From assembly GCA_004194705.1 (NCBI GenBank), contig SADC01000069.1:124001-188000 (forward strand): DNA of 64,000 bases, given 5' to 3'. The DNA comes from Ditylenchus dipsaci. Its lineage: Eukaryota > Nematoda > Chromadorea > Rhabditida > Anguinidae. Shown in pieces: positions 10,117 through 22,069 of this stretch; the first letter of the stretch is position 1, and each line of letters starts with the position of its first letter. A program made the translations under genes and the position numbers. The notes under the pieces were generated by a model. The model saw nothing but the letters and a program-made list of their open reading frames with translations, was not told where the DNA came from and did not search any database.

Positions 10117-10803
10117 AATCCTGGAACGATTCCTAATCAAGATGTCAATTGCAGCAAGGTGGCGCAGTCAATTCAAACGCTCAAAGGTCAGTTGTTATCT
10201 TTGATAAAGGGAGTCTTTTGAGTCTCTTTTTTTGATTTTTTAGAAATCCTATCAATGTTGTGGCTATGCGAGGCAATCAAGTCGAAGATGTTGCCAATCA
10301 AATTCAATTTAGGTCTGTTATTACTCATGGCGCAGATTCGCCTCAGGGTATTGTAGTGATACATGAAAAGTGGGTTCAAACTGGAAGTGATGTCAAGTCA
10401 ATGGGTATGGAATTGCTTGAGGCGCAGATTCGCCCGTTGGATGTTGTGGTGCTACATGAAAAAGTGGTCTCAGCAATACGTTGTAAGTTACTCATGGCTT
10501 AAGGTTATCCTTGCAGTGGCTGTATTCTCTCATTTAGGTGCACAAGCTCAAGTGTTAGTCGTCTTTCTGATAGTAGTGGTCAAATAAATTTCTTTGCTTC
10601 AGGGAATCGCCATGATTGTGCCAGGAAGTTCAAAACAGGAGAGGCTCTTTGGTACTTGCAAGACGAAGGTGGTAAAGAATGCAAATTCAATGTTGGCAGT
10701 AGTCTCAATTTCGTGCAAAAAAGTGGACTTAAACTGGCTATAAAAGAAGTGCAAAAAAATTCAAAAACACTGAAATATCTTTCATTTCCGTATCGTCTGT
10801 TAT
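10117..10803 (+). CDS. Tandem unit 2 of the same gene family
   Basis: After a TTTAG acceptor at about 10537 an open frame runs to TGA at about 10803: CTSSSVSRLSDSSGQINF, NRHDCARKFKTGEALWYL, QDEGGKECKFNVGSSLNF, then a lysine-rich tail instead of the hydrophobic tail of unit 1. The alignable core suggests a small Cys-containing domain, family unknown. Upstream blocks match unit 1 at 9168 (GATTCCTAA and the following 60 bp) and carry the GGCGCAGATTCGCC motif. Exon structure upstream of 10537 is unresolved. Confidence 0.4.
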
Positions 10804-11069
10804 GAATGTGATGGATTGAAATGTTTCATGTGGCGCAGAATCGCCCGGTTTTTTTTCTATTAGTGGTCTTATTTGTGTTTGAATAAAATTTTTGTGTAAA
10901 GATTTGCCTTTGGTAAAAGGCGCTAGGGGCGCCAGTGAAGCTATTTTTTCTACTATTTTCTATCGCATGACTTAGGTATTTTTGCAAACAGTATATGCTT
11001 TCGTTCCAGCTATCTTGCAATCAACGTTATTGAAGCGATCAAAAGCTATCTCTATCCGACCCAGCAAGC

Positions 11070-11756
11070 ATGAGCGAAGAAATCGAGAAGAAAATCCAGT
11101 CTATGGAGCAAAAGCAACTCGAGCACGAGAAGCAATTGGGAGAGCATAACAATCGCATCAAAAAAGCGGAAATTATTCAGAAGCGTGAAGAGACCAACAA
11201 GAACAGCCGCAGCATCGTGATTACTCCCTTCGATGGTAAGTTTTTGGCAATTAGTCTAATTTCAAGACGATTTCATACAACTTTAGGTGATCGCAAGAAT
11301 TACGCCAAATACAAGAGTTCAATTGTCGATTTCATCACCAAATGCTTCAATGATCTGCTCGGCGCAGATCCGCCGAACGTGGAAAGTGTGGTTGTCTGGA
11401 AAGATCGTCCTTCTGCTACGGTGATTTTCTCCGAATACATCGCGCGTGATAAACTTCTTGGGGCCGTGAAGCCAAACTTCAACACATTGTGAGATTGGTT
11501 TCGCTGAAAAAGTTATTTAAAATTGAAATTCAGCAACGGAGTGAAAATCTTGCCGCTGTTCACGGAGGCTCAGCGCATGAATCACAAGAGAAAGGTCCAG
11601 GAGCGAGAAGATGCCTCTTTGAGCGTTTGTCAAATAAGCGCAAAGTTGGAGTCGGCGAGCAGCAGAAGGGTACCAAATAAGCCGAAATCATCAAGATATG
11701 CTTTGTTTTTGCTTACATCGTTATCAATTGTTGCTTTTGTTGAAATAAATTGTTAA
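11070..11756 (+). CDS. 196-aa coiled-coil protein, possibly L1 ORF1-like
   Basis: Three exons (11070-11235, 11287-11488, 11534-11756) splice in frame through introns of 51 and 45 nt. Residues 1-45 form a charged coiled coil (MSEEIEKKIQSMEQKQLEHE). A compact domain follows (ITPFDGDRKNYAKY, then VWKDRPSATVIFSEYIARD), then a basic segment and a hydrophobic C-terminus. A coiled coil followed by a small RRM-like fold resembles ORF1p of L1-type retrotransposons, but no reverse transcriptase frame is nearby and the gene has introns, so a host gene is equally possible. It is flanked by related motifs GGCGCCAGTGAAGCTA (about 10929) and GGCGCCAGTAAAGCTA (about 11898). The upstream GGCGCAGATTCGCC-like motif also occurs inside its own coding region at 11361. 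Confidence 0.6.
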
Positions 11757-11994
11757 CCATGAAATCGCCATGTTTTTGATTTGAGGGATTAATCACACTA
11801 TATTAGTTTTTTTTTCGTTTTTTTGGTGTTGGTCATTCACTAAAAGAAGTTAGTGTGTGAAAATTCAATTTTGAAAAATTTTAAAAAGGCGCCAGAGGCG
11901 CCAGTAAAGCTAGTTTTCCTATATTGGGGAAAATGTCGCGCTAAAAATACTAAAAAAAAGAAAATCTCTGGTTGCCTCCAAAAATAGAGTATTA

Positions 11995-12080
11995 CAGTCT
12001 ACTCTCGATGTAGTGACACTCTCGATATAGTGAACTTAAGAGTCGGTCCCAGGGGGTGTCACTAAATCGAGAGTTGACTG
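11995..12080. mobile_element. Short pogo/Tc-like MITE with TA TSD
   Basis: An 86-bp element starts CAGTCTACTCTCGATG and ends with a degenerate complement (CGAGAGTTGACTG), flanked by TA. It is the smallest member of the CAGTC family in this window. Confidence 0.7.
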
Positions 12081-12520
12081 TACAATAAAAATTAATTATA
12101 TACTGTAAAATAAAAAAGTGCTATTTATTCTTTTAAAAAGTTGGTGAAAAATGCCTGAAAGCTATGAAAAAAGAAGGACGCGTAGTGCAATAGCGAAAAA
12201 AAATAAACGTCTTTGAAAAATATTTACTCTGATCCGATGATAAGTGAGCATGCTATCTTCAATGCCCATTCCGGTCTGAACAATATAAAAGATTGGGCTT
12301 GAGTATAGAATCTAACCACGAAGTTTGTTAAAATAGAGCCTCGGACAACTGCTGTATATCACCACAGCGATAGTAAAATACTCAAGATTTTTTCAAATTC
12401 TGCCACTGCCGACTTTTTCAAGATTTTTATGATTCACTTAATAAAATCTGTGATCAATAAAAAAACCCTATAATACTCAATGAAGGTTCACAGGGTTTCA
12501 GAATTTTGAAAGTGAGCTTT

Positions 12521-14440
12521 GGGTAACACTTTACTTGGTCCCCCCACGGCTGACCCACTTTCGAGGTGAATTTTTAAAAACCGATTGCATATTCGTGTTT
12601 CTCGACCGGATTTTTACGGGAAATGATCATCAGATTCTGTGAAAGTGAAAAAATTTTTTTGGGATTTGCCTTGGCCCCCAAGGTAAAATTTTAGAAAAAT
12701 TTGAAAAAAATATTTTTTAAATTGGCGCCTTTTGAATTTTAAAGGGATTAAGGGCTGTATTGGGGGCTCTACCCCGTTAGCGCCCAAATTGTTTGCGCCA
12801 AAAATCGTTACAGCCAAAACCGTTACATTTTTAATTAATTAGCTTGCTACATATAGTTTTTCTAATTAATTTCGTGGATATTGTTATTTACAAGTTAATA
12901 CTCAAATTGATGCCAGAGAGACGGGCTACATTTTGAGCATAAGGTTGTAAATGACCATTTCTGCAAAATTTGCTAAAACTCCAAAATTTCCGGAATTCTG
13001 GACTTTTTTGAGAACTTTTGGAGTTTTTAGTCAATTTTGCAGATGTGGTCATTTACAAGCTTATGCTCAAAATGTAGCCCGTCTCTCTGGCATCAATTTG
13101 TATTAACTTGTAAATAAGAATATTCACGATATTACTTAGAAAAACCATATGTAGCAAGCTAATTAATTAAAAATGTAACGGTTTTTTGCTATAACGATTT
13201 TGGCGCAAATAATTTGGGCGCTAACGGGTAGAGCCGTATTGGGAGGGGAAGAGAATAAAAAAGCCACTAATCACACAGGGCCCACTAACAAGAAGATGTT
13301 GAACATAGTTTTGAATACTGGGGCCTACCGCATAAATAAACTCTGGTATGCATGCTTTTTCATGTATCCAGAGTCACTTTCGAGTGATTTGTGTCTAAGG
13401 TATGTGGTGTGCGCATCTCAACTCCAAGCCCCCAATCCCCCTGCGCCCCTGAAGGGGGCGCAGGGGCTTGAGAGTTAGAGATGCGCGCACTCACTTACCT
13501 TAGACATGATTCAGAGAAGCACTCTTGTTCAAAAAATGGTAACACTTTACTTGGCCCCCCCCGGCTGACCCACTTTCGAGGTGAATTTTTGAAAACCGAT
13601 TGCATATTCGTGTTTCTCGACCCGGATTTTTACGGGAAATGATCATCAGATTCTGTGAAAGTGAAAAATTTTTTTTGGGATTTGCCTTGGTCCCCAAGGT
13701 AAAATTTTAGAAAATTTGAAAAAAAAATATTTTTAAATTGGCGCCTTTTGAATTTTAAAGGGATTAAGGGCTGTATTGGAGGGAAGGGAATAAAAGGGGC
13801 CACTTTTATGGCAGAACAATAGAAAAGTAAATATATGTATCCTCGACTGCCTCACCATGTTTTTCAACTGGGCCGTGGCAAAAAAAGACTCTATACGCAT
13901 TTTTGATCAAGAGTACTTCTCGGAATTATATCTAAGGTATGTGAGTGCGCGCATCTCTAACTCTCAAGCCCCCTGCGCCCCCTTCGGGGGGCAGGGGGCT
14001 TGGGGCTTGGAGTTGAGATGCGCACACCCACATACCTTAGACACAAATCACTCGAAAGTGACTCTGGATGCATGAAAAAGCATGCATACCAGAGTTTATT
14101 TATGCGGTAGGCCCCAGTATTCAAAACTATGTTCAACATCTTCTTGTTAGGGCCTTGTGTGATTAGGGGCCCTTTTATTCCCTTCCCCTCCCAATACAGC
14201 CTTAATCCCTTTAAAATTCAAAAGGCGCCAATTTAAAAAATATTTTTTTTTTCAAATTTTTCTAAAATTTTACCTTGGGGGACCAAGGCAAATCCCAAAA
14301 AAATTTTTTTTTACTTTCACAGAATCTGATGATCATTTCCCGTAAAAATCCGGGTCGAGAAACACGAATATGCAATCGGTTTTCAAAATTCACCTCGAAA
14401 GTGGGTCAGCCGTGGGGGGGGCGCCAAGTAAAGTCTAGCC
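12521..14440. repeat. Large palindromic repeat, one full and one partial copy
   Basis: A complete palindrome runs from about 13543 (AACACTTTACTTGG) to about 14435 (complement CCAAGTAAAGT) with arms of over 400 bp. A partial left-arm copy precedes it in tandem (12521-13530). Shared landmarks are TGCCTTGGTCCCCAAGG, AAGGGCTGTATTGG, the inner hairpin ATGCATGCTTTTTCATGC, and a GC-rich hairpin around 13430-13480 and 13965-14010. Related pieces occur at 17.70-17.80, 18.60-18.72, 44.77-44.96, 53.34-53.95 and 59.9-61.3 kb, making this the most abundant repeat of the window. It has no coding capacity. Confidence 0.75.
12765..13235. mobile_element. hAT-like palindromic MITE, TSD GTATTGGG
   Basis: The 471-bp hairpin element has ends GGCTCTACCCCGTTAGCG and a near-complementary right end, arms of about 200 bp, and the exact 8-bp duplication GTATTGGG at 12757-12764 and 13236-13243. 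It is inserted inside the larger palindromic repeat at its AAGGGCTGTATTGG landmark. Confidence 0.9.
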
Positions 14441-14984
14441 AAAAAATGAGTATAGAGTCTCTTTTTGCCACGGCTCAGTTGAAAAACATGGTGAGGCAGT
14501 GGAAGAATACAGATATTTTAATTGCTAACATTCTGCCATAAAAGTGGCCCCCTTTCATTCCCTTCGCCTCCCAATACAGCCCTTATTCCCTTTAAAATTC
14601 AAAAGGCGCCAATTTAAATTTTTCTAATTTTGACTAAAAAACCGTGTTACCCCCCCCCCCCCCACTGTGGTTCGAATTTTTTTTCTCAGAATCAAAAAAA
14701 ACAGCCGGCTTTCACATGAAATCAGGGTCGAGAAACACGAATATGAGTTATCTCCTCCATGTGATCACTCCCCGTAGGGGGGGGGGGCTAGATTCTATAC
14801 TGCAACCAAGAATTGGCCATCGGGAACTGGCCCAAGTTCATCGGTACCACTCACAGACACCTTTCCGTCGGTCGCACCACTTACCCCCACGTCGGTCACG
14901 TTGTCCCCACAACCATCTTTCCAGACTTCGGTACGCGACCCGACGACACTCCCGGGTTGAAAAACCTTTCAGTGCCTCGGGTAC

Positions 14985-15315
14985 TATCCGCCAACGACTT
15001 TTCTTTCATGTACTCAAAAATCCGAACTCGAACTTGAACTCAAATGTGTTCACGTACTTCGAATTCGAGGTCGAGCTTGAAAATGTTTATGTATATAGTT
15101 CACACATCTTACTCCAGAGCGGTCAAAAGCCACTTAAAGTTGGCTTTTGTGGTGTTTACTACAAGGAAATCCAAGTTCGACCTCGAACTTGAATTCGGAG
15201 TACGTGAACACCTTCGAGTTTCAGTTCGAGCAAGTTAGAGTTTGAGTTCGGATCAAAGGTGTTCACGTAGTCAAAAATTCTAATTCGAACTCGAAGAGCG
15301 TGAACAATCCATAAT
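14985..15315. mobile_element. Copy of the GTTAGAGTTCGAGTT subterminal-array family
   Basis: Degenerate AACTCGAACTTGAACTC arrays flank GTGTTCACGTAC motifs in both orientations. The sequence matches the outer Harbinger-like element at 55146-56401, including the TATGTATATAG and AAAGCCAC landmarks. Termini were not resolved. The stretch 14441-14984, with C-runs and low-complexity sequence, holds nothing recognisable. Confidence 0.5.
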
Positions 15316-15505
15316 TCTCTTTCGAAAAAATCAAATCTACAATATTTTTTGTTTGAGAGTTCATTACTGATTCTGTAAAAACTGCGCCAATTAATTATTG
15401 CCTGAAGTTGTTCAAAAGGCATTAATGTTCTGGTCAGCAACAAGCAAAAAAACGATTGGCACAATCGCACAGGTTGGATAACACAAAAGTTCAGTGACAA
15501 CAATT

Positions 15506-15880
15506 TTATTCGAGACTCGATAACAGCAGAAAACAAAATTTTTCTGTCTCAACACTCCTATCAATGTTCAGCACGTAGTCATAGACGTTATCGATTTTCT
15601 TCCGCACAGCTCGGGTGAAATAAACCACCATCGCTACGTTGCCCGTAGTCTCCAAACGCTTAAGGGCCGCGTCTACATCCAGCCATAGAGTACTTAATTG
15701 TTTGTTTGTTGAAAATCCGTAGAACTTGCTTTTCGAGTTCGTCCATTCGTTTGCTTTTTGAAGACAGCATTTTTCTTTTCTTCGACTGAACAACAGGAGA
15801 GTCTAAAACAACACAAATTGTTTTAGAAAAAATAGATTACAAAACCCACCATCAAAAAATAAAAAACGCGCCAATTGCAT
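15506..15880 (-). CDS. Small unrecognised gene with one intron and a frame break
   Basis: Exon 1 (ATG at 15880, MQLARFLFFD) splices through a GT-AG intron to an exon starting DSPVVQSKKRKMLSSK and continuing as a charged, probably helical segment (RMDELEKQVLRIFNK). In the same frame it stops shortly after YSMAG. The downstream frame continues plausibly as LKRLETTGNVAMVVYFTRAV to a TAA at 15506. One missing base near 15670-15690 would join them into a protein of about 110 aa. No family is recognised. Confidence 0.35.
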
Positions 15881-15899
15881 GATTTTGTGAAAAAAAATT

Positions 15900-18800
15900 A
15901 AAAAAAGCGAGGATTTTGTTTCCGAGAATCTTAGTGAGTAGTCTGTTTTAAAATCCGCAAACAGCCTCTTATTGTTTATGCTTCTTTTATATGCAGTAAC
16001 TCATTTTCAAAAAATGCACTTTTTCAAATTGGCGCTGAAACCCCCAAAACGGCCTTTTCGAAACTTTTATTAACGGCATCTTGTTCAATGCTCAATTTTA
16101 GCCCCATGTTTATACCTTCGGCTTCGGTGTGTTAAAAACCGTGGCACAGTTGCCTCTCTATTTAACTTTTTTCTCGATTTTTACTCGATTAGCTGTCCAG
16201 AACTAAATATCAGCAAGCCACTGCTTAATAAAACTTGCTCTCGATTCATGAATTGCAATAAAGAAATTTTTGTATTTTATATTTAATCAATTGATATTTT
16301 GAATTTTTCAAATATTAACCTTTGTTTCATTCAACAAGCAGAAGTAGCATTGGATTTTTCATCTGCTGGTCTCAGAGAAAAATTGAAAGGCTTTTATTTT
16401 TAAAGAGAGGTAATTATGGAGTGTGGCAGTAATTAGTTGAGGCTGCTCCTCACTCTCAACCCCTAAATCCATGGCTCTTTAATCTTCAAGATGCCTTGCT
16501 TCCCTCTCCTACTCACTGAAGGCATTGATGACGCCTGAGAAAAAAAAGAAAAGCATCGCTAATTGCTTTTAAATGGCTGAGATTGGACTGAAGCAAAAAA
16601 ACAAAATAGTAGCAGTTTGTTGGAATCGCTGAATTAATGTGCGTTTGTTTTAGAGGCATTTATTATTTCTGCTTTTTACTGTTTTCGGTTGGGTTTAGTT
16701 GAAAAAAAACTTTTTACACTTGTAAAACTGACATAGATGCGTTTGGCAATTTTCGGGACATGGTTTTTTTTGAATTCGCGGCAAAAAAAGTTTCGCCTAA
16801 TCATTGAACTTCCGCAAGGATTTTTCAGCTTGGTTTCTAACAAAACAAGGCCTGAAATTTAATTTTACGTGAAGTTTGTTAGAAAGCAAGTAAATAAATT
16901 CGCACAGAAGTTCAATGATTTCTAAAACCGATATGCTTATGGTTCCCTTTTTCTAAAAGTTTTTTTAAATTTTCTGTCATCTTTTTAAAGATCCATTTTT
17001 TAGATCAAAGCTTTTTTTCTGCATCTAAAATACTTTATTTTGCAACTTATCGACTTTTATTTGCATCTAAAAAACTATTTTCTGCAGCTAAAAGATCTTT
17101 GTGCATCTAATACGAAAAATTCGCATTTTTCAGATGCAGAAAAAGGTGTTTTAGCTGCAAATAAAGATTTGCCCTTTTTATAGACAAGAACTACTTTCAA
17201 TTATCAAAGTTAAAAAAATTATTTAAAGGGAAGTTTCAAAAACTTGTTTTGACATTTTTGTGCTAAGTTTCGCAAAGCTGTTGCAGCAAATGATACGCCG
17301 TCGGAAACTGAAGTCACAGAGCTACCTGATAATGTTATCACTTTAAAAAATAGTTTAGTTATCTTTTCAACTTTTCTTTCGAAAAATAAAAAAAGACGGC
17401 ACTTTTTAGTTAAAAGACGGCATTTTTCAGTTTCGACCAAAATTAAACTAAAATAAAGAGGGAGTGGATTCGTGAGTCTTGGACCTTATACGATGCGTAT
17501 ATAAAGTTCCCTCCTCCTTTAAAAGTAAACTTATGCTCACATACACTTGTTTGACAGCACAGATAAAGGGTTTCACGCATTTTCTGATTTTTTTTGACAT
17601 TTTGTCTGTGGGGGATTGAAAGATAATTCAATCTCACAGGGTACTTGGATGTCCTGACGAGACCAAAAGATAGAATTTGAACATATTTTTGATAACTAAG
17701 ATCTACCGCATGAAAAACTCTGGTATGCATGCTTTTTCATGCATCCAGAGTCACTTTCGAGTGATTTGTGTCTAAGGTATGTGGGTGTGCGAATCTCAAC
17801 TCCAAACGGTTCAAACCGCTTTTTGAGAGAAGTTGGCCTACCGAAATTCGGACAAGATTTCTACCAATTTTGAAATTAATTGTCAAAAACTTTGAGTGCA
17901 AAGTTGGAAGACCAAATGCCCTTTCTAAAATTACGCTAATTTTTTTCAGCACAAAAAAGAAACAAACTATTAATTGATGTGCGGCATATGTTGGCACTAA
18001 TTTGTCAACTGTTCTAGTGCATGCTTTACTCAAAACCTGTGTGGAATATTTTCGCTGTTTTAAAGTTAATGTATAGTTTCTAAACTTTATTTTTTTCTAA
18101 ATCTATTAGTGGACATGGGCAATCACGCTTCATTTAGTCACGAGCAGGTAGGGCATTAAGCGAGAAATTTTTGAAGTGGTTTTGTATATAACACACAGTG
18201 TTGTGTCGATACCACCTGACAGTTTCTTTATTTTAAATGTAAAGGCTGCGATTCTGGCTCAGACTATATCTGTCATTTACACACACCTGTGGTGATACAC
18301 ACACACTGAGCACACCAGGGATGCGTCGAATATATAAACATATTATCGAAACAATTAAAATCGAAACTCAGAGGTTTCCAAAATCATCGAGAAGTAGTAC
18401 GAAAATCGAGAAAGGCCGGAGTCCCTTATACCGCCTCATCCCAAAACAGCCCAAAAGCATCTTTTTTAACGTATTAGCATCTGAAACGAGTAGAAAAAAT
18501 GTTTTTAGTGCGCGGTCGACCATTTTTCAAAAAAAATTTTTTGAACAAAATTCGACTTTTTGTCTTGGTTGACCAAGGTAAAGGGTACTGGAGGGTACCT
18601 GGATATTTTTTACATCAAGGTGTTCTACCCTGTTTCGGTCACTGGAGCTGTGCAAAAAGATTCTCTATATACATTTTTGATGTAGAGTCTAGCTCTGAAT
18701 CATGTCTAAGGTAAGTGACTGCGCGGGAGTACTGTGGCGACGAAGGCGCCGCAGTACTAAAATTGCCTTTTAAGGCAATTTTATATAACAGACACTCTAT

Positions 18801-18990
18801 ACAACGGGCAGATATGTCGGTCCAATGAATCCATGAATGCCTTTTGAAACCCCTACGTGTCCGTTATATAGAGCATCGACTGTATATAAAAGAGTGTGAG
18901 GTAGAAAAACATAGCATTTTTTATTTTAGTACAACTCGGAGGACAAACTTCTTAGGTTTGTTTAGTAGCAGCTTATTTTTTCTCTTAATT
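15900..18990. other. Gene-free interval with repeat fragments
   Basis: No convincing exon was seen. Around 16780-16930 there is a decayed relative of the hairpin at 57.5 kb (TTTCTAACAAAAC in both orientations). At 17000-17170 there are degenerate CATCTAAAA units. Fragments of the 13.5-kb palindrome occur at 17700-17800 and 18600-18720. Confidence 0.5.
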
Positions 18991-19019
18991 TTCACATTAC
19001 ATCATTTTCCAGGCGGAAT

Positions 19020-22000
19020 ATGCGCATCCACAGCACTTTCCAAGTTTTCCAGCACAATCCACTAAACAATAGTAGTGAACGGAGGACCAGCACTTGCCAG
19101 GAGTCACAGCGACAGTCCCGTTCACGCAGTCTTGAACCCAAGGCGACCCAAGAGATCCGAGTAATTGAGCACAGCAAATCAGTGCGCCACTCTATGGCTA
19201 GACAAGGCAAGAATAACAAGAAGCCATTGCCTAAGCTTTGGGATCCAGAAGAAACCCGCTTGTCCATGCTCAAACAACAACTTCAGAACCCGACCAGCAG
19301 CCCTCCACCCACACTCATGGAGCAATATCAGGAATTCCAAAAGCAACTACTAGTTAAGAGAATCCGCAAAAGCTGTCACAGCATTGATGTGGAGAATTTC
19401 GCTGAGTCGAGTAAGTTGATGGAAAGAGGTATCAAGAAAGATCACCAGAACAATCGTTGACCTGACATTTTCGAATGTTTTTTAAATTTTTAATCTTGAA
19501 TTTTTTCCCAATTCACATTTCCGTGCTCAAATTTGAGCGTAAAAGTTTTTTGTAGTAATATATACTTGATTCTAATTTGTATAGAATGTTTTGTTGATAC
19601 ATAGGGTTATCGAGTCGAGTACTCGAAATCGAGTAATTTCGAGTATTATTCGAAATTTTTCGAGTTTCGAATATCGAGTCGAGTCGAGTACTCGAAAATT
19701 TCGAGTACTCGACAACCCTATTGATACATGAACGTGCAGCTCTGAATTTCAGCTTTCTCACAAATCCTCAAATATCCAGTTAAACCTTTGAAAAATCTAA
19801 AAAGTTTGATCTTTAAATCGGTGTATAGATGTTTGATTCATTTTGTGCTATTTTTTGAATTCGCGTCTTTTTCAATTTTTTTATTTTCTGCAGTTTGGGA
19901 CACATGTTCGAGCCCGTCCTAATGAGTGTTGGCGTACCCTGCGCCTAAGGCTTTGCCTAATTTTAAAAAATCAAAGAACATGCATCGAACAGTCAAAATA
20001 AATAAAATTCAAATAAAAATTGCAAAAAATAACCAAACCTCCCTACGCCTTTGGATAAAGTAAATTTTTCGAACAACTTCATCGATTCAAACTCATGAAT
20101 CTCTAACTTTTCAAATCTTTCACTGAAGAATAATATCTTGTTAAAATCAATAGATAAAATTTTTAAAAAGTTCACGTAGAAATTGGAGAGAAAAAGAGAA
20201 AAGTTGTAAAAAGTTGTTTATTTCTATACTAGGGTCAAGTTTTCTAAATTACTAAATTATTATTTATTTAATAAACTGATAATGGTCGTGATTTTGCTTT
20301 TTTGAAATAGTTGCAATATAGGCTAAGATGTGGTAATGTTTTATAAATTCATCTTTTTTACTTCAAAAATCCTAATTGGCGTATGAAAACCTATACTTTT
20401 CAGACCAACCCCTGCGCTCAATAACTGGCCTGTCTACTCATCAAACACAAATTTTACAAAAAATTTGGACAAGGGCTACTGAAAACGATGTTATTGACTG
20501 CTCTCACAACATATTTGCACACCTCCTGCGCTCCAATGTTAATTAATTTTTTCCTAGAAATACTTTGTTTGTAAATTAAAAATTCAGGTCCACATGTACA
20601 AATTCTTTGGCTTGGTGATTTACGAATTTTTACGGTTGATCTAAATACTTTTATTGTATTGCAGACCGGCATGTCGGACAAGGAAATAGTAACCAGCACT
20701 ACTTTTGCCCGCCAATCTGCCAATTTCGCCATGGTTTTTGACTTTGTGATCACTAATATGGCTGACGATGTAGAAAGATTGTGTTTTGCACTCCAGGTAA
20801 TTTTTTTTAAAGATCAGTGCCTACTCGATTGTGAGACGATCCAAAGATCTTAAAAAATCATAATTTTAAATTAAATCTTGGTATTCATTCGGTTTACTTG
20901 CCTCCTGACGTGAAATTTTTTTGAAAATTGAAAGTGTAACCTTTTCTGAAGTAGCAAATTTTTTTATGCGACATAGGGGAAATTGAGTGTGGCAATTGGA
21001 CACTATTCGGTTAAACATTTTTGGCCAATATTAGTTGTTCATATTTTGGTCTTAAAGCTAACCCCATAGTTTATAATATTCTTTGTTATGGATGGTCTAT
21101 CTACCAAATGTTTTCTGTCCATCTGGATACCCACCTAATGAATGATCTAAAATTTGCAACGAATGCCCTACACTAAGAAGATACCCCCGTAAAAACGGTA
21201 AAAAAAAGGTTACTTTGGTAGGCTAATCTGTTTTTATAGTCTATTTGTACATTGGGGAACCTGGGCGAAAAACCTTCGCGCATCATTTTCTAAAAAAATG
21301 TTAGGTTTCAATGTTATTTTGTGGTGTAGAATTTTGCTTTAACTTAAAAAATATTAAAACCGTAGGAAAACATAAAATAGCCAAGACCAGGGCTCCCAGA
21401 AGATCTCTTTATTGATAAGATTTTTCTTATTTTAGGAAACCAAATCTCATTTTTGTTTGAAATTTTTAGTCAAAATCTTTTTTTTGCCAGTAAAAGAGCG
21501 ATAAGCACTGGATAAAATAGCAAATTTGGGGAAAATGCCCAAAAATGTCATTATTTTGAGCAAATGTCCTCATTTTTTGAAAGAAAAACCCGGGAGCCCT
21601 GGCCAAGGCCCATTACATTTAGTCATTGGGAGAACGGCACACCCGCCTTGGATACCCAATTGAAGAAATTCATTGGGCCTTTTCACTAGGGTCTTTGAAG
21701 ACAATGCTCCGGTAAGGTTTTACAAATACTACTTGAACAAACAAAATGATCAGCTTTCCTCAGAAAATAGTTTTCCAAAATGCCGAGGTCATACAGTCTG
21801 GAAATTGATGGTTGCCTTTATAATCATTCAAATGCGTAAGTAACTTTTTCTGTTTTTCATAAATCGAGATCTGATTTGCAGGAATTGGCTACAACAAAGC
21901 CGCAGAAAGTTTGAAAAGTGCAAGGGCCTCAATCAGCCATGGCTCCTGCCCACCCCCTGCCTCAAGCACCAGTTACCAGAGGTCGCAAAGTGCTCAGAAT

Positions 22001-22069
22001 CGTCGTCTTCAGCAAAAATCTAAGAAATACGCTAGTTCTGATACTAATCGATCCACCACTTTAACTTGA
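19020..22069 (+). CDS. Globin with long N- and C-terminal extensions, 332 aa
   Basis: Six exons (19020-19410, 20404-20537, 20665-20796, 21623-21711, 21771-21835, 21882-22069) join in frame with GT-AG introns and no break. Residues 1-130 are a polar, basic extension (SRSRSLEPKA, PLPKLWDPEETRLSM). The globin fold then runs from helix A/B (ITGLSTHQTQILQKIWTRA, CSHNIFAHLL), through helix E (FARQSANFAMVFDFVI, with Gln plausibly at E7), to helix F (SLGERHTRLGYPIEEI), whose His is the expected proximal haem ligand F8, and helices G/H (TVWKLMVAFIIIQMRIGY). A Ser- and Gln-rich basic tail follows. Extended globins of this type are common in nematodes, where many are thought to act in sensing or signalling. 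The start ATG was chosen because the exon opens just upstream after a TTTTCCAG acceptor; an earlier exon is possible. Confidence 0.85.
19602..19720. mobile_element. hAT-like micro-palindrome in the first globin intron
   Basis: 119 bp with ends TAGGGTTATCGAG and CTCGACAACCCTA and the exact duplication TTGATACA at 19594-19601 and 19721-19728. The interior is almost wholly built from TCGAGTACTCGA-like self-complementary words. Confidence 0.9.
21388..21601. mobile_element. hAT-like MITE in a globin intron
   Basis: The ends are CAGGGCTCCC and GGGAGCCCTG, with imperfect target duplications GCCAAGAC (21380-21387) and GCCAAGGC (21602-21609). It lies within intron 3, 21 bp before the acceptor of the exon carrying the proximal histidine. 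Confidence 0.75.
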
